This document shows, one piece after another, positions 1 through 15,000 of a stretch of 64,000 nucleotides of DNA (position 1 is its first letter; each line of letters begins with the position of its first letter). The translations under genes were made by a program, and so were the position numbers. The notes under the pieces are model-generated. The model did no database searches. It was not told the origin of the DNA and was given only the letters and a program-made list of their open reading frames with translations. The stretch spans positions 1-64,000 of the forward strand of contig JANTUC010000003.1 in the NCBI GenBank assembly GCA_026873275.1, in the 5' to 3' direction. The stretch comes from Pseudopithomyces maydicus. Its lineage: Eukaryota > Ascomycota > Dothideomycetes > Pleosporales > Didymosphaeriaceae.

Positions 1-136
1 AACCCTAACCCTAACCCTAACCCTAACCCTAACCCTAACCCTAACCCTAACCCTAACCCTAACTCCTAACCCTAACCCTAACCCTAACCCTAACCCTAAC
101 CCTAACCCTAACCCTAACCCTAACCCTAACCCTAAC
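1..136. repeat. Telomere repeat array, C-rich strand (AACCCT)n
   Basis: About 22 head-to-tail copies of AACCCT, the complement of TTAGGG, start at the first base of the window, so this is a left chromosome end. One unit near positions 61-68 is irregular (an extra TC in AACTCCTAACCC). The array stops abruptly at about 136-139, where AT-rich DNA begins. There is no degenerate telomere-like transition zone. Confidence 0.98.
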
Positions 137-3100
137 TAATAGAATTTATTAAAGTTACTATATTAATTTAAACTTTTAAGTAGTTAAAGTATTATAAGGG
201 GTTTTTATTTACTTAATTTATATAAGGGCAGGCAGGCTTCTCGGGAGTCTTATAAATATTTAGTAATTAAATAATAGATAAGTAATAAATAATATAAATA
301 TTTCTATCTTACTACTAAAAGCAAGATAATTATCTTTTATAAAGATTAATAATTTTTAATTATAAAAAAGAGCTTTAATTTAGCTATAAGCAAGTATACG
401 AAGATATATAAAAAATTAATTATAAAAATAGGAAATATATAGAGAGCATTTTAAATTATATATTATTCTATTTATTTTTTACTATCCCTAGACCTATTAG
501 TCTACTCCTATAAATTCTATCTACTTAGTAAAAGTAACTCTTTTTACTTCTATAGATTTTATCCTTTAAATAGGAGTAATTATTTTACTTTTATAAATTT
601 TATCTTTTAGTAAGAGTAACTATTTTACTTCTATTAAAGCTTAATATTTTTAAAATCTCGTATTCTTAACAGAATTATAATTATATAATATATTATTTAG
701 CTGGCCCCGCTATCTAGTATTTAATTAATTATTACCTTTGCTTTAGTTACTAGTATTTTATATATAATTTTTTCCTATTATCTTACGGTTTCTTGTCGTG
801 ATTGTAACAGAAGTATTTTAAAATGTAGAGAGTGTAGTAATATATAAATAGAATAAGATAGATACGTATATATAATTATTATTATTTATTCTCTTTATAT
901 AATATTTAACACAGTAATATAAATTTTATATATATTCCTAACTATCTTAGTGCCATTATAAATAAAAGATTATATATAATTAAATTAATGGCTAAGACCA
1001 TATTCCTCTTTTACTATTATATAACTAATTTAAATAATAATACTAGTTAACAGATATTGGCCACTAATATAAATATATTTTATTAATATTATTTTATACC
1101 TAATATTAAGAATTATTAATAATACGTACAGCGCTTACTCTCGCCTATTATATTTAAATTATTTATTTAAGATTTATAGTATACAGAAAGTTTAAAAGAT
1201 CTTTAAAAAATAAATACTAGTATTCCTTCCCCACTACCGATCACGAGTATAAAGAAGTAGTATACTATAGTAAATAAAAATAAATTGGGCAATAAGATTA
1301 TTTTACTTAAAAAGTCTTAAAAGTCTATTACCAGCAGTAACAGGCTAGGTAATAATAAAGATAAGGTCCCTTAAAGTGTTTATATATTAAAAGACCTCTT
1401 ATAGACTCTTAATCCCTAGAGTATATAACTACTACTACTTAATATCTATAGCACTTATTAGATTGTTTATTCGCTTACAAAGTTTTATAAAAAGCGCTAA
1501 TTATATTATTACTAAGCGCGAGCTCTTTTGAATTAAAAAGATATAATTAGAATAATTATAATTATCTTAACCTATCTAACAATCGCAACTACTTTACTTA
1601 GGTATATTAAAATAAACTACTTATAATAAAATGGCCGCTATACTATATAGCTATCTAAATATCTTACCCTAAAAAGCTAGTAGATAATTAACTTATTAAT
1701 AAGGCGAAATACCTTTTAATAATCTCCTAAATTAAATATATACTACTAGGCTAGAGTGTATAGCTCTTAGACTAAAATAATAAGTAAAAAGAGGTAAAAC
1801 TAGCGCCTAATAGTAACTGGCTAAATAATAATACTCTATACTCTATTAGAGACGCTCTCTATAGTAATAGCTTTAATAATAAAGAACTAATATTTACCGC
1901 GACGTCTATATACTATAGGAATAATACTTAAAGCCCTTATTACTTTACTAAATTAACTCTTTACTCTACCAGCTATTAAACTTAAATAAATAAAATTTTA
2001 TTTATATAGTTATAAAATAAGTTAAAGAGACCTGCGCCCCTAGTAAATTACTCTAGTATAATATAATAGCTTATATTACGCGCGATAGCTACTTTACATA
2101 ATTTAAAATTCTAAACCTTATTATAATTGGCTTTATATATTTAATTTTATAAAATAATACTTATTTAGGCAGCGATAGCTTAGTTAAAAAGAGAAATTCT
2201 AAAGTTAAATAATAAAGGGTCTATATAAAAGCCCAGTTATATATATATTTAAGTAGTCTAGTAGTCTACTACTAACCTTAAAAGTAAGTACTTAATATTA
2301 CACAATTATAATTTTAAATAAGTTATTAGCGGGTATTTTAACTCTAATAATCTAGACTTTTTAAGTAATAAGGATGACTTTTATACTACCCTATTAAACT
2401 CTAGACCCAATTAATAAGTGCTTAGTATATTTTACTTTCTATTAAAATACTTTACTATTTCTAATACCTATTACTAATATAGTATAATAAGTATCTTTTA
2501 ACTGCACTCTAAACAGCTATCCTTATAATAGGTATTAATATATACTCTACCTCTTAACTCCTATAAGAATATAAGAGGAAAGAAGTCTTTATTATACTTT
2601 ATTAATATAGATGCTAAAAGCTTAAATAGTAGCGATAATAATAACTTAAATATTTACTCTATTAAAATATTAGCTGTAGACAATTAGGAGCCCATATAAA
2701 TATAAATTATTATAGGGGATATATAGCCTTATAGCTTATTATAAAAAGCCACTTTTAAGAAGCCTATTAAAATAATAGTAATATCTTTAAGCTTTTTTAA
2801 TACTATATAAGCTGCCTTATAATAATCTAAATATAGGTAAAAGAATATTACTAAGCGCCATCCTAAGAGCTTTAAAATATAAGTATTAGTAATTATAAAA
2901 ATTCTAATAATTATATTAGCGGTATCGGCGCCAGCAATTATTTAATTACCTAATTATTTATAACCTATATAAAATACTTTATGACTCCTCTAATAAAGCT
3001 AATACTAAGTAAGTCTTTATATAATATATTTTAAGCTATTAATACCCTAACCTATAATAAAGGATAATATTAGTACGCAACGCCCTTAATAGGCTAAGAT

Positions 3101-3900
3101 ATAATTATTTAAAGAATAACTGTTAGCCCTTAAATATAGTATAATTATTAATAACTAGTAAGTAAATTAATATACACTTTAATTTACTATAGACCTCTAA
3201 AGCTTAAGCTCCTCTAATTTAAACTATATATAAGTACTAATACTAGTAATTATTAAAATTATAGCCAGTAACTATCTGCAGCTATAATAAGCAATTAGTA
3301 ATAAAGCTATATAAAATAAATAATTAGTATAATTATAAAATAGCTACCAGCTTCTTAAGAAGAAGTTAAATATTTATTATACTATAATTAAGGAAGCTTA
3401 GGTAGCCTTTATATAAGTAATAAACTAGACTAAGATAATTATTAAACTATAAAAGAAACTCTAAGAGGTAGAGATAAATATAACTAAAGTCTTTATATAA
3501 TTAGAATAAGAGAACCTAAAGATAGCGGCTAAGTTTAAATATACTAAGAAAGTGGCTAAATATTAAAAAGTCTAAGCTAAGCTTATAAAAGATATAATTA
3601 CCTATATAGTATATAATTATATAATTAATAAGTAGAAACGCCAGGGCAAGGAGCTAAAAGTAATAAAAGTAGAATTTACTACTATATAATATACTCTTTA
3701 AGAATAAGCTTCTTCCCTACTAGTGTATATTATTTAACTATATAAGTTAATTAACTAAACCTAATTTAAATATTCTAATAATTATCCCCTTCTTTATCCT
3801 AATCACTTTAGTATTATATAGAATTTATACTTATTATATAGTCCCCATAACACTATATAGGTTAAAATACCTTATAATTCTACTTAGGACTCGTTTATTG
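137..3900. other. RIP-mutated AT-rich subtelomere, no recognisable gene
   Basis: This stretch is extremely AT-rich, with CpA and TpG nearly absent while CpG-containing words survive. That pattern is typical of repeat-induced point mutation, and stops occur in every frame. I could not recognise a retrotransposon domain or a telomere-linked RecQ helicase, which often sits here in other ascomycetes. Around 1500-2200 the plus strand reads as a long polypeptide broken mainly by TAG/TAA codons of the kind RIP makes from CAG, CAA or TGG. An old coding sequence is therefore likely, but its family is not identifiable by eye. Confidence 0.75.
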
Positions 3901-6900
3901 CCTAGAAGTGATTACCCTCCTTTTTACTTATACTAGTAATTATTACTAATTCTTATAATTATTACTTTAAGCTTTTTAACCCGTCTAAGTATAATAGTAG
4001 TATTAATATAAACTATAAGGAATGGCGTATTAAGATACTTAATAAACTCTAAATAATTTATAGCAGCAAAATATAGAGGCTATTCTATTTATATAGTAAG
4101 TTAGAAGGAGCTATCTAGTAGATTATAAAGCCTATATTTTCTATTATTTAGATAGTTTCTAAGTTAATAAATCTGCTTAATTAAATTAAATATAATTAAA
4201 ATAAAAAGATAGATGCCGAAATGAAAATCTAGAAAAAGGAAATATACTAAAAGTAAGATAAGAACTTTAAGGCCTAGTATATATACTTTATAGCTATTAT
4301 ATTTTACTTACACAGCTTATTTCCTATACTTATAGAATATTTAGACTTATATAATAAGCTGGTTATTAACTACGCCTACTACCTAGTTAACTTAAGTCTT
4401 ATAAAATAGCTTACTACTAGTGGAGTTAATAAAAAGAGTATTTATAAATTTATATAATATACTTAGGATATAGACCGCTATAATTAATAGAGTAATCTAG
4501 ATTATAGAGCCGCCACCGCTACTATAACTATTTATTATACTATTTAAGGAACTATTATAGCGCCTACTTAAGTAATTAGCTTTTATATTTTATAAACTAT
4601 ATAAGCTAGTCTTAGTATTAATATAATAATATTTAATATAAAGAAGATGTATAATTATAGTCGCAATAAAATATATAAGCTTATTAGTAATAACTAGTAT
4701 TTTAACTATAATAGTAAGGGCTATTATATAAATAATACTATTATCCTGTGCTATAGTAAGACGCCTACTCCCTCTAAAGATATTAATACTTTATACGCGA
4801 TTATAATAATATTCTTTAATAAAAATCTAGATAATCTAGATATACTATATACTTACTTTAAATATATTAAGTCTAAAGAATTCTATAAGGCCGTCTACGC
4901 CGCCGGCACTAAAATAAATATTAATTAAATAATTAATAGTAGCGAAATAGAGGATAAGGAGAATATTTAGTAGGATTTTTATTAGTTCTTAAGCACTAAT
5001 ATACTCAGGAGTAAAAGATATATATTATAAAAATTATATTAGTATAGCTCTGCCACTATATTAGCGAGCTTAAATATAATACTATTATTCTAGAAAAGAT
5101 AGGTCTTAGTATATAAAAGGAACTAAGTAAATTAGTATAAATATATTAAATATCTATAATTATACTAGAATTAAAGTAGGCTAAGCAGTTTAAGTTCTTA
5201 TACTATACTAAGTTACTAATTATTTAATAGTAGACTATAGCTTACTAATTAATTAATACTAAAATTAGCGTTAGCTTTATAAATTAAAAATTTATTATTT
5301 AATATAAGTTCCGCGTATACTAAATTAAATACTTAATAACGCTCGCTCTAGCAGATAGTAAAAAAATAATAAATAAGCTTATTAAGGCTATTAATCTCAC
5401 TATTAAATATAGTATATATATATACTACACTATATATTATATTACTAATATTAGAATATTTAATATAATACTAGGCTGCAACTAGATTCGCTAGTATAAC
5501 TTAGTTATAAGTTTACTAAAGTACTTAATAACCTTTAATTTAAGCTATTACCTACTAAACTACCTATAATATATAAAGGCTAATATAGTATACCTCTATA
5601 GGCTTTTAAATAATAAGAAATAGGCGTCCTATCCCTTTAATAATATAGATAGTATCTTAGGGCTGGCGGCTTATTATATAATAATTTATTAACTAGAGAA
5701 TTATATTTAGATAGAGTTATATAACTAGGCGCGGTTATATATACCTAACCCTAAAGGGATTAATAGTGACGCTAAGGCATTTATTATTATTATAAACCTT
5801 ATTATAGTCTTCTAGGCTAATTTTAATAAATATATAAATAAGCTATAGCGAGAGCTGCGCTTTTAAAAAGAGATTAAAAGTCTTCTTTTAGTACTATATA
5901 AGGATATAGCTTAATTATTTAACTTAATAAAAGTAAACTAGTTACTACTATAGTGCCCTAGAGTAGATTATATTATTAAATTAAAGAATATAACGCCGCC
6001 GTGCTCTTATATTTATAATTTATTATAATTTAAGGTAGAGGCAGTTAAATTATATATTAATAAGATAATAAAGAAGGGCTTTATTTAATTTAGTTAATCC
6101 CTATTTACCGCACCTATTCTAGTAATTAAAAAACTAGGTAGGGGACTATATATCTGCGTAGACTATTAGGCTATTAACGCTATAATAAAAAAGAATAGGA
6201 ATACGCTACTATCTATTAAGAAGATATTTACTTAGATAAATAAAATAAAAATTCTTAGTATCCTAGACATTATTATTACTTTTAATATAGTATGTATAGC
6301 GGAGGGCGATAAAGAGAAAACTATATTTCTTATATAATATAGCCTCTATAAATACTTAGTTATACCCTTTAAATTATACAACGCACTAGAGACCTTTTAG
6401 ACCTTTATTAATAAAACTTTATAAGAATACCTAGATAAGTTTTATATAGTATACCTAAATAATATCCTCATTTTTAGTAAGGACGAACCAACGCATATTT
6501 AGTATATATACTAGATTATATAATACTTTAAGGAAAACAATCTCTTCCTTAATTTTAATAAGTATAAGTTTTATACTTAATATATTAAGTACTTAAGCCT
6601 TATCCTTATTATAGATAGGCTAGAGATGGACCCTAAGAAAGTTTAAATAGTATAGAATTAGTAACTACTAAAATATCTTAAAGATATTTAAGCTTTCCTA
6701 GATTTTACTAACTTCTATAGAAGATTTATTCTAGATTTTAGCTAAATCTATAAACCGCTAATAGCCCTTATTTAAAAGGATATTAAGGGCTTCCTTATTT
6801 AGGAAGGGTTAGTAGAGGATAGAATATTTTAATAACTTAAGAAGGCCTTTACTATAGCGCCTATATTAATATATTTTAATCCTAATTGCAAAACTTAGTT

Positions 6901-8766
6901 AAAAATAAATATATTTAATTTTATTACTATTGTAATCCTAAGCCAAAAGGATAGAAAAGGCCACCTATACCTAATTATATATTTCTTTTATAAGATAATA
7001 CCAGCTAAGTATAATTATAAGATTTATAATAAAGAGCTACTCGCTATTATATAAGCCTTTAAAAAATAGTAAATTAAGCTATCTAGTATCTTAACCCTAA
7101 TTAATATAGTTACCAACTACTAGGCCTTATAATATTTTATAATAAATAAGCGGCTTAATTAATATTAAGCCTACTAAGTAGAGTTCTTAATAGAATTTAA
7201 TTTTAAAATATAGTATCGCCCTAAGGCTTAAGGCGGGAAACTAGATACGCTTATAAAATGCCTAAATAACTTACCTATTAGTAATAGTAACGCCTAAAGG
7301 AAACACTAGATATAAATTATATTTTACCTAAAGATATTTAAGAAGGAGAATTTACACTAGATAATTAAATATACCCATTTTATCCTCTACTATTATATAG
7401 TATTAGCCTATAAGCTCACGGCTATTCTTTATAAAATAAGTAAAAGTTTAGTTGCTAGGGAGGGTAATAATATAATATAATCTATAGTATTATATAATAT
7501 AGAGACTAATCTAGCCATAAAGGTAAGTGTAAAGGAAGTATATAAAGTAGATAAATAGATATTACTACTTTTTTAGGCCGTTTAATTAGGTATAAAATAG
7601 TTACTAGTAAAACTAGTATACGCCGGCATTTATATTAAGTTAAGTTATTACTATATTTAAGATAGCCTACTCTTTATAAATAAGAGATTATATATATTAA
7701 ATAATAATAAAGTCTATAGCCAGGTAATCTGCGCCTATTATAATACTCTTATTATAGGCTACCCTAAATGGGAGGGTACTTATACTAGAGTTAGTATATA
7801 CTACTATTAGCTAAGAATAACCTTTATAATTACCTATTATATAAAATCCTACCTACTATATTAAAGATTAAAGCCTAGTTAGGAGGTAAAGTATAGACTA
7901 TTAAATTTATTATTAATTTTTAAGTAGTATTAGTATAGCATCTCTTTAAATTTTATTATAAACCTATTTAAGAGCACGGTAAACAGGAGCAGTTACTATA
8001 ATATTTTAATAATAATTAACTAGCTTAGTAAAAAAGAAGTTTATCTTAATAAATAGAATAGATATAGAGGTAATAGTATATGCCTTCTTATAATATATTT
8101 AGAAAGAGGAAGGCTATTTAGTAGATATAATTAATAATTATAGTAAATAGTTCATATTATATTTCTAGAAAGCTCTTTATAAAAAACTAAGTAGTAAGTT
8201 TAAGCTATTATTAGCCTACTACCCTAAGACTAATAAATAGACTAAGAACGCTAACGCCTAGCTTAAATAGTATTTATAATTTTTTATTAACTACTAGTAA
8301 AATAATTAGATAATATACCTTCTAGTAGTAGAGTTTATAATAAACTCTATTATTAGTAACTTAACTAGCGTCTCTCCATTTATAGCTATAAAGGGATATT
8401 AATTACGTAATAATATATAACTAACAACTATTAAAAATATTATTATAATATTAGTGACTAGGCAAACTACTAGAGAATCCTTTAATAAACCTATTAATAA
8501 GGGGCTAACTAATAAGATACCTGCTATAAAGTTATCTTATAATTTAAAAACCTATTAAAGGAGCAGCCTATATAGCCCTAGAGGAGAAGACTCTAGTATT
8601 TATAAATATATTAAGTATTAAGCCAGTAGAATAATTAATTAGTTTAACTTATCTAGATTATAAGTGCGTAGTATATTTTATAGACTTAATTATTAAACTC
8701 TACTAGTTTTTTATTAAACACCTATAATAGACCCGCGCAAAATAGGCGTAGTATATAAATATATAT
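3900..8766 (+). mobile_element. Ty3/gypsy retrotransposon relic A, 5' part (gag to integrase), RIP-degraded
   Basis: Read through RIP-type stops, the plus strand shows gypsy polyprotein domains in order. A gag-like stretch lies near 3950-4800 and a protease-like stretch near 5100-5500. Reverse transcriptase lies at about 6080-6510, with a CVDYR-like motif at 6155-6170 and YLNN in place of YLDD at about 6450-6475. RNase H lies near 6870-7200, and integrase runs from about 7600, with a YHPKTNKQT-like motif at 8215-8250. The reading is cut at 8766 by the LTR of a second element and resumes at about 17,294. The 5' LTR was not securely located, so the start is approximate. Confidence 0.85.
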
Positions 8767-9004
8767 TATAAGGGTCCTAGAGGCATTACAGAGGTTAATA
8801 GGTTTACCTAGATTAAATATAAGATAGTTATAATAGAGAGCTATCTAGGACCTTCTCTAAGGATTTAAGGTAGTATTAAAATAACGCTAGTGGAGCTAGC
8901 GTCCTCTTATTACTATTTAATTATTATTTAATTACTATTTAATCGCTAGAAATCTATTAATTACTAAAAATCTTCTAATTACTAGTATTTATTCTATAAT
9001 ATTA
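8767..9004 (-). repeat. 3' LTR of gypsy relic B
   Basis: This 238 bp sequence is repeated in the same orientation at 17055-17293 and in inverted, diverged form at 18246-18536. Shared words include GAGAGCTATCTAGGACC and GAGCTAGCGTCCTCTTATT. On the minus strand it begins TAATATTATAG directly after a purine tract. The canonical TG start appears RIP-mutated to TA. Confidence 0.85.
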
Positions 9005-12000
9005 TCCCTCCTCTTTTAGGAGCGGCTCCGGACGCTTAGTACTTTAAATAAAAATATATAGTAGAGTCTTATATTTTATTCCTATATAAGCTACCTTCTT
9101 ATAATAACTTAGGTTCTATACCACGCAATCTCTTATTTATAATCTCTTTTTTAGAAATATATTTATTATAGGCGCTAAATTATCCTCTTCTTTATAGGCT
9201 GCTATCTTATAATTGGCTTAAGTCTTATATTTATAGTCTTAGGATTACCTATCGCCGCTCTACTTATTTAAAATATTATATATATCTATTACGCAGCTCC
9301 TACTGCGTATTTATTATTTATTTTTATATATTTATTACTTATCCTTATATATCTATCGCGTGTCCTTATATATCTATTATATATTTTTATATATCCGTCG
9401 CTTACTTTCTCGTGTCTATTTTTATTAATTTTATAATACTATTTATCGCCTCTATAATTGTGTCCTACTATATAGCCAGGTTGTTAAAATTCTTTAGTAT
9501 AGGGGATTTTCTAGAATTAGTATAATAAAACTCTACGATTAGTTATAAGGTCGTACTATAAATTAAATTATAATAAAATTTTTATATTAGCGGTCCTTCC
9601 TAATTAAGTTACTAAACTTTATACTTTAGTAGCCTACCTATCTTATATAGATCTACCTTTTATAAGTATTAGTATAAGAGGATGCTTTTTATATTATATT
9701 ATTTATTATTCTTTTTTAGCTTTACTTAATTAGGGTCCTAAGCTTATTTAAGTAGAGATTCGCTATTATATCTATGTAATAACTAAATATAAAAGATATT
9801 ATAGAGTTACCCCCATCTTAGGAGGTAGATCTAGTTTAAATACTAGATTCTTAATAGCCTAAGTAATTTAAAATAGATCCTAATTCTTATGGTCTAATAA
9901 GCGACTTAACTATTTAGTTATTAAGTTATATATATCTAGTATAACTTAGTCCCTTACTTAAATATAAGGGGCCGGCGCTTAATTTTTATTAATATATTTA
10001 GTCTATTTTTTACAGGCCCAGCTTAGGTTATCCTTTAAAAAGTTTTATAATTAAGTTATTATCTAGACTAGCTACTAAACTTATTCTCTATTTAATTAGA
10101 TAGGTATTAGTAGACGCTTTACTAGGGCTATAATTTTCTCTATAACCTACTTACTAGCACTGTTTTGCGGTTAATAATCTTTAGTAATTATAAAAGATAA
10201 CACGCCTATTAAGTCGCTAGGAGTAGAATTTATAATAAATTTAATAATAGATAGATAAGTTACCTAGTTATTCTACTAGTAATTTATATAAGATTAAAGA
10301 TATTACTTTAACTAAGTATTAGCATTCTTAGTTTATCTATTAGTCTTTAAATAGTACATAGTAGATAGTTTAGGCTTATAACTTAGTTTAGCGTAGAGCT
10401 CCTTTTAGAAATAAAAGATAAACTATTATTCTTAATTATTAATAATCTCCTTTAAGTAGCCCTCCTCTTACTATATCTACTAAAGAAAAGTGTTTACTAT
10501 TATAGGGGTATCTATTTTATCTATAGTAATAAACTATTTCTTCTTGCTTAGTTGGTCGACCACTATTAAAATATTTTAATATAATTAGTCCTATACTACG
10601 CTAGATAAAAGGTTTATAATAAAGTCTATTAAAACGTATTACTAGTAATAGTTAAGAATAGAAAGGGGCTAAAATAGATTATATTTCTACTTATAACTGG
10701 CCTTACTCCACTAATATATTAAATAGACCTTTATATATCTTATAATATTAGTAGTTAGCCTAGGCCAGTAATAGTATTATATAACTTAAGTATATATACT
10801 CTCTCTTTTTAAGTACCCTATAATTAGTGCGTTATAATACTTCCTTAGCACTCTAGTCCTCAGCTCCTTATTATTAGGGATATATATTTAGTTTTAGACT
10901 ATTAGTAAGTTGTCTTAAAATGAGTAGTCTAAGATTTCTAATTAAAAATCTAGTTAAATTATATCTATAGATAGCTATTAAGCGTTTTACTAAAATGCTT
11001 CTTAAATAGTCTAATATATAGCGTCCTTTAGCCCAGCTGCTTATATATTATAGACTAGACTATTACTTAATTTTATAATATCTATTGCAATGGCTTCCTG
11101 TAGTAAGAGGATATAGGTTAATATAGTATAAGTATATAAAGTCTCGGCTAAGGCGATAGGCGTGTACTTAACTTACTAAGTAAGAATAAGTATTAGGGAA
11201 ATAGTATAATAACTTCCTTTCTTTTTAAAGAGCTTTAAATAGAGAATTACTTAAACTTAGTATTTATAGCGGACATTATTATTATCCTATAATAGGTCTC
11301 TAAGTCTCTATATAAGTGTATTTAACTTAGTGCCTTATTGTCTAGGTTAGTAGTAAATCTTAAAGTTAAATTCTATTAAGAACTTAGTCTACTTTACCTA
11401 TTGGCAGTTTAACCTTTTACTAATTATAAAATATTAGAGAGCTTAATAATTAAATAGGATTTTAATAGGGGATAGAATATTAGTTAAGTTAGTATACTAC
11501 TTTTTAAACGCCTAAATAATAGTAAGCAGTTCCTTATTATAGATTTTATAATTATATTTAGCTAGGGTTATCTTATAAGAGAGGAATATAATAGAGTGTA
11601 AAATACCCTCTTTATCCTTTTAGAATAAAATAATAGTTACTATAAAATTAGAGGTATTTATCTTTAGCTATATTTTTTTATTAAAATTAAAATACTAGAG
11701 TATAGGCGCGCTAGTAAACACTTTCTTAAGTGTCTTAAAGGCTCGCCCGGCAGGGATTATATAATAATTAAAAAGAATCCTTTTAGTATCTTTTTTTAGG
11801 TAAGGGCTATAAGTAGTTTATAAATTATATTAAAGCTATAAATAAAACGTCTATAGAAGTTTATAAAGTCTAGGAAGGCTTAAATATCTTTTAGGTATTT
11901 AAATATCTATTAAGCTAGTATAGCAGAGACCTTTTTAGAATCTATTTTAATTTTAAAGGTAATAATAATAAGGTCTAAATATTTTACGCGCTTTGTATGG

Positions 12001-15000
12001 AAGCGGTATTTATTAATATTTATAAAAATATAAGCCTAATCTAGTTAGCGTAGGATCTAGAGGATATAATTCTAGTACTTATCTTTATTTTTACTGTATA
12101 TTAATATATCGTCTAAATATATAGTATAGAAGTTATTAAGGTGATCGCGTAGTAGATTATTAATAAAGTTTTAAAAGGTATTGGGGGCGTTATAAAGACT
12201 AAAAGGTATAACTATATATTTATATAGTCTATATTAATAAAGAAATACTATCTTCTTCTTATCTTCTTCCTTTATCTATATAGTGTTAAATGCTGTAATA
12301 ATATTTAAGACTATTATAATATAAGTCTTATTTATCCTAACTAGAATTTCTTTAATAGAGGGTAGCGCGGTATAATTCTTTTTTATTATAATATTTAATA
12401 TATAATAATTAATATATATCCTTAACCCTCTATTTAGTTTCTAGACTACCAGTACTGGCGCGGTAAAGGGTAACTAATTAGACTTAATAAATCCCTTTAT
12501 AAATATTTTATTAATATATTCTTTAACCGCTAAAGCTTTTAATTATAATAATCTATATATATATGGCTGCGGAGGATAATAATCTATTAATTTAATTAAG
12601 TAATTTACGCTAAGTTATCTAGGTAAGAGTTTATTTATTTTAGTAGAATTAAATATATGCGCTATCTCGTGGTACTTATATAGTAACTTAAGTAATACTT
12701 TACTTATTTCTTAAGGAGGCCTAATTATCTTATCTATATATTTATTATAATCGGTCTAACTAATAGTAGTAAGATTTATATATAATATAAAAGTATACTT
12801 ATTTTTATCCTCTAGCTAAGTTAAGCGTTTTTAATTATATAATTATATTTAAATATAATCTTCTGGCCGCCGTATTACTATAGAGTATATTACTATACTA
12901 GAGATAAGTTTTACTTGGCTAGTTTAGGCTAGAGAAAGTCACTTTTTATTACTAAAAACTTTTTTATAATATACTATCTTGGCTTATCTATATTATAAAT
13001 AGTTTATTAAGTAGTAAGATAAGTTAAATATTATTAACTATTTTTATAGGCTTAGTATTAGGTTATACTACTGCAGCTAGTCTATCCCTAAAACTATATT
13101 AAATATACCTATATTAGTAATAAAGTAAATAGCTTAGTGTAGGTATATATTATATTAAATAGTAAGGTTTATAGCTTCCTCTAGCCTTTTAATAATCTTT
13201 TTATCCGCTAGGGCTAGGCTGATTAGAGTCTTTACCTTATATTATTATAATTAGTGTTATTAAATATATTATTTATTAATAAAGCTAGTATTAGCGCTAG
13301 TATTAGTAAGCTATTATATATAAAACTATTCTCTTAGAGCGTTTAATTTAATAAAGTAATAAAATTATAGTTAAGAGACGCTAAGGGTTAATTTATTAAA
13401 AACTATAATAATTAAAATCTAGTAGAAGCGGGCAGGGCTTCTAGTGTTAATTATTAACTTTAAATTCTTTATACGTTTCCTTAGCTATATAAGGGTATTA
13501 TTTATTTTACACTTTACTAGCTCTTAATGCGCTTTCGCTTAAAAACTAGTAAAAATTTTAGTAGACGCCCTTATAGTTCTCCTCTAAATCTAAGGGAATT
13601 ATTTTAATAAAAAGAGCCTTTACTAAAAGATTGGCTTCTCTATATATCTAAATAAAATATATAGGGTCTTAGGGTCATCAGTCGCTTTATTATACACTAA
13701 GGTAAGGATATAGTGGAGGTATTTAATTATTTATAAAAGTATAGGGTTATTGCCTTAGTATTTGGCCTAAGAATTAGTAGTGTAATAGTTGAGCTTACTA
13801 CAGTTAAAGCAGCGCTTTTTAATAACTAGAGTAGTAAATTCTTAGTAAGTGTAATTATATATCTTCTTAATTAAGTTCTGCAACTTGGGTTGTGTAGTTA
13901 TTAAAATAGAGAACGCGACTATTATACCTCTAGATTACTATAAAAATAAGAATAAAGTTAAGGATAATAGTCTAATTTTAGTTTTTATAATAATATTATA
14001 TCTAGTACTAATTTCTTTAAGCAGTCGTTCTTAAAGGAAGGCTTAGTCTATAAATTATTTATAGGATTTATTTAGAAATATCCTAATAGAAGCTTACTCT
14101 ACTAGCTTAGTATTAATTAAGTAATATATATACTAGCTCTTTTTAAAATTAGTTAAGTATAATAGGTATAAGGTAGTAGCCAGGAACCATACTTTCTATT
14201 TAAATAAGATTTTGCTGGCCTTTTATTTTAATTCCTAAGTATAGAGCTTCTTCTAGGCATTAATAGCATTATAGTTATTAAGGAGGATGTAGTTAAGAGA
14301 CCGCAGTAGTTTATTAATAATATAAGTATATAGTAGAATGGGGTACACTATCTTTACAGCCTTTTCTTATAGTTAACTATATATATAATGAATTTAGCCG
14401 GTTTTATTTATAATAGTCTATAGCTTATTAAAGAGAAGAATTTACTAAGATTTATATTTTATTCCCTTATTGGCGCTGAACTCTGGCACCTTAAGTAATT
14501 TAAAGGTTTTAAGAAACTTAAGTTATACTAGGTACACAGTAGAGGGCTTAATAAATAAAAAAGCCTTATACTAAGTTATAAGTAAATAACTAGTGTACCA
14601 CTTATCTATTTTATAAATAGTATTATAAGGAGGGATTACGCGCGGGCAAATATCTAAGTTTAATATAAGGTAAGCGTAGTATACTATACTTATATAAATT
14701 ATTTATCTAACAGAACTCGGGCGTTATAGTAGTTATTTATATAAAATACTTAAATTATCCGCAGTTAAGTAGTTACCTTTAAGATATAATACATAGAATA
14801 GTTAGTTGCGCTACCTACTCTTAGGTTTATATATATATAATAGTAAGTTTCTGCTTATATACTTCTAGCTTCTCTTATAAATATTTAAAGCTATTATAGG
14901 TTATAGTATTAGTAATAGTATAAGTTTTTAAGCGCTTATAGTCGGCCTCTAGCTTAGAAAATAATTAGGAATCTATTTTACTAGCGCTAAGGCACTTATT

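Noticed and set aside
3811..3900. Possible 5' LTR of gypsy element A
   Set aside because: The TAGTATTATA start and CTTAGGACTC end echo the 3' LTR, but the span is only 90 bp against 291 and the middle does not align by eye.
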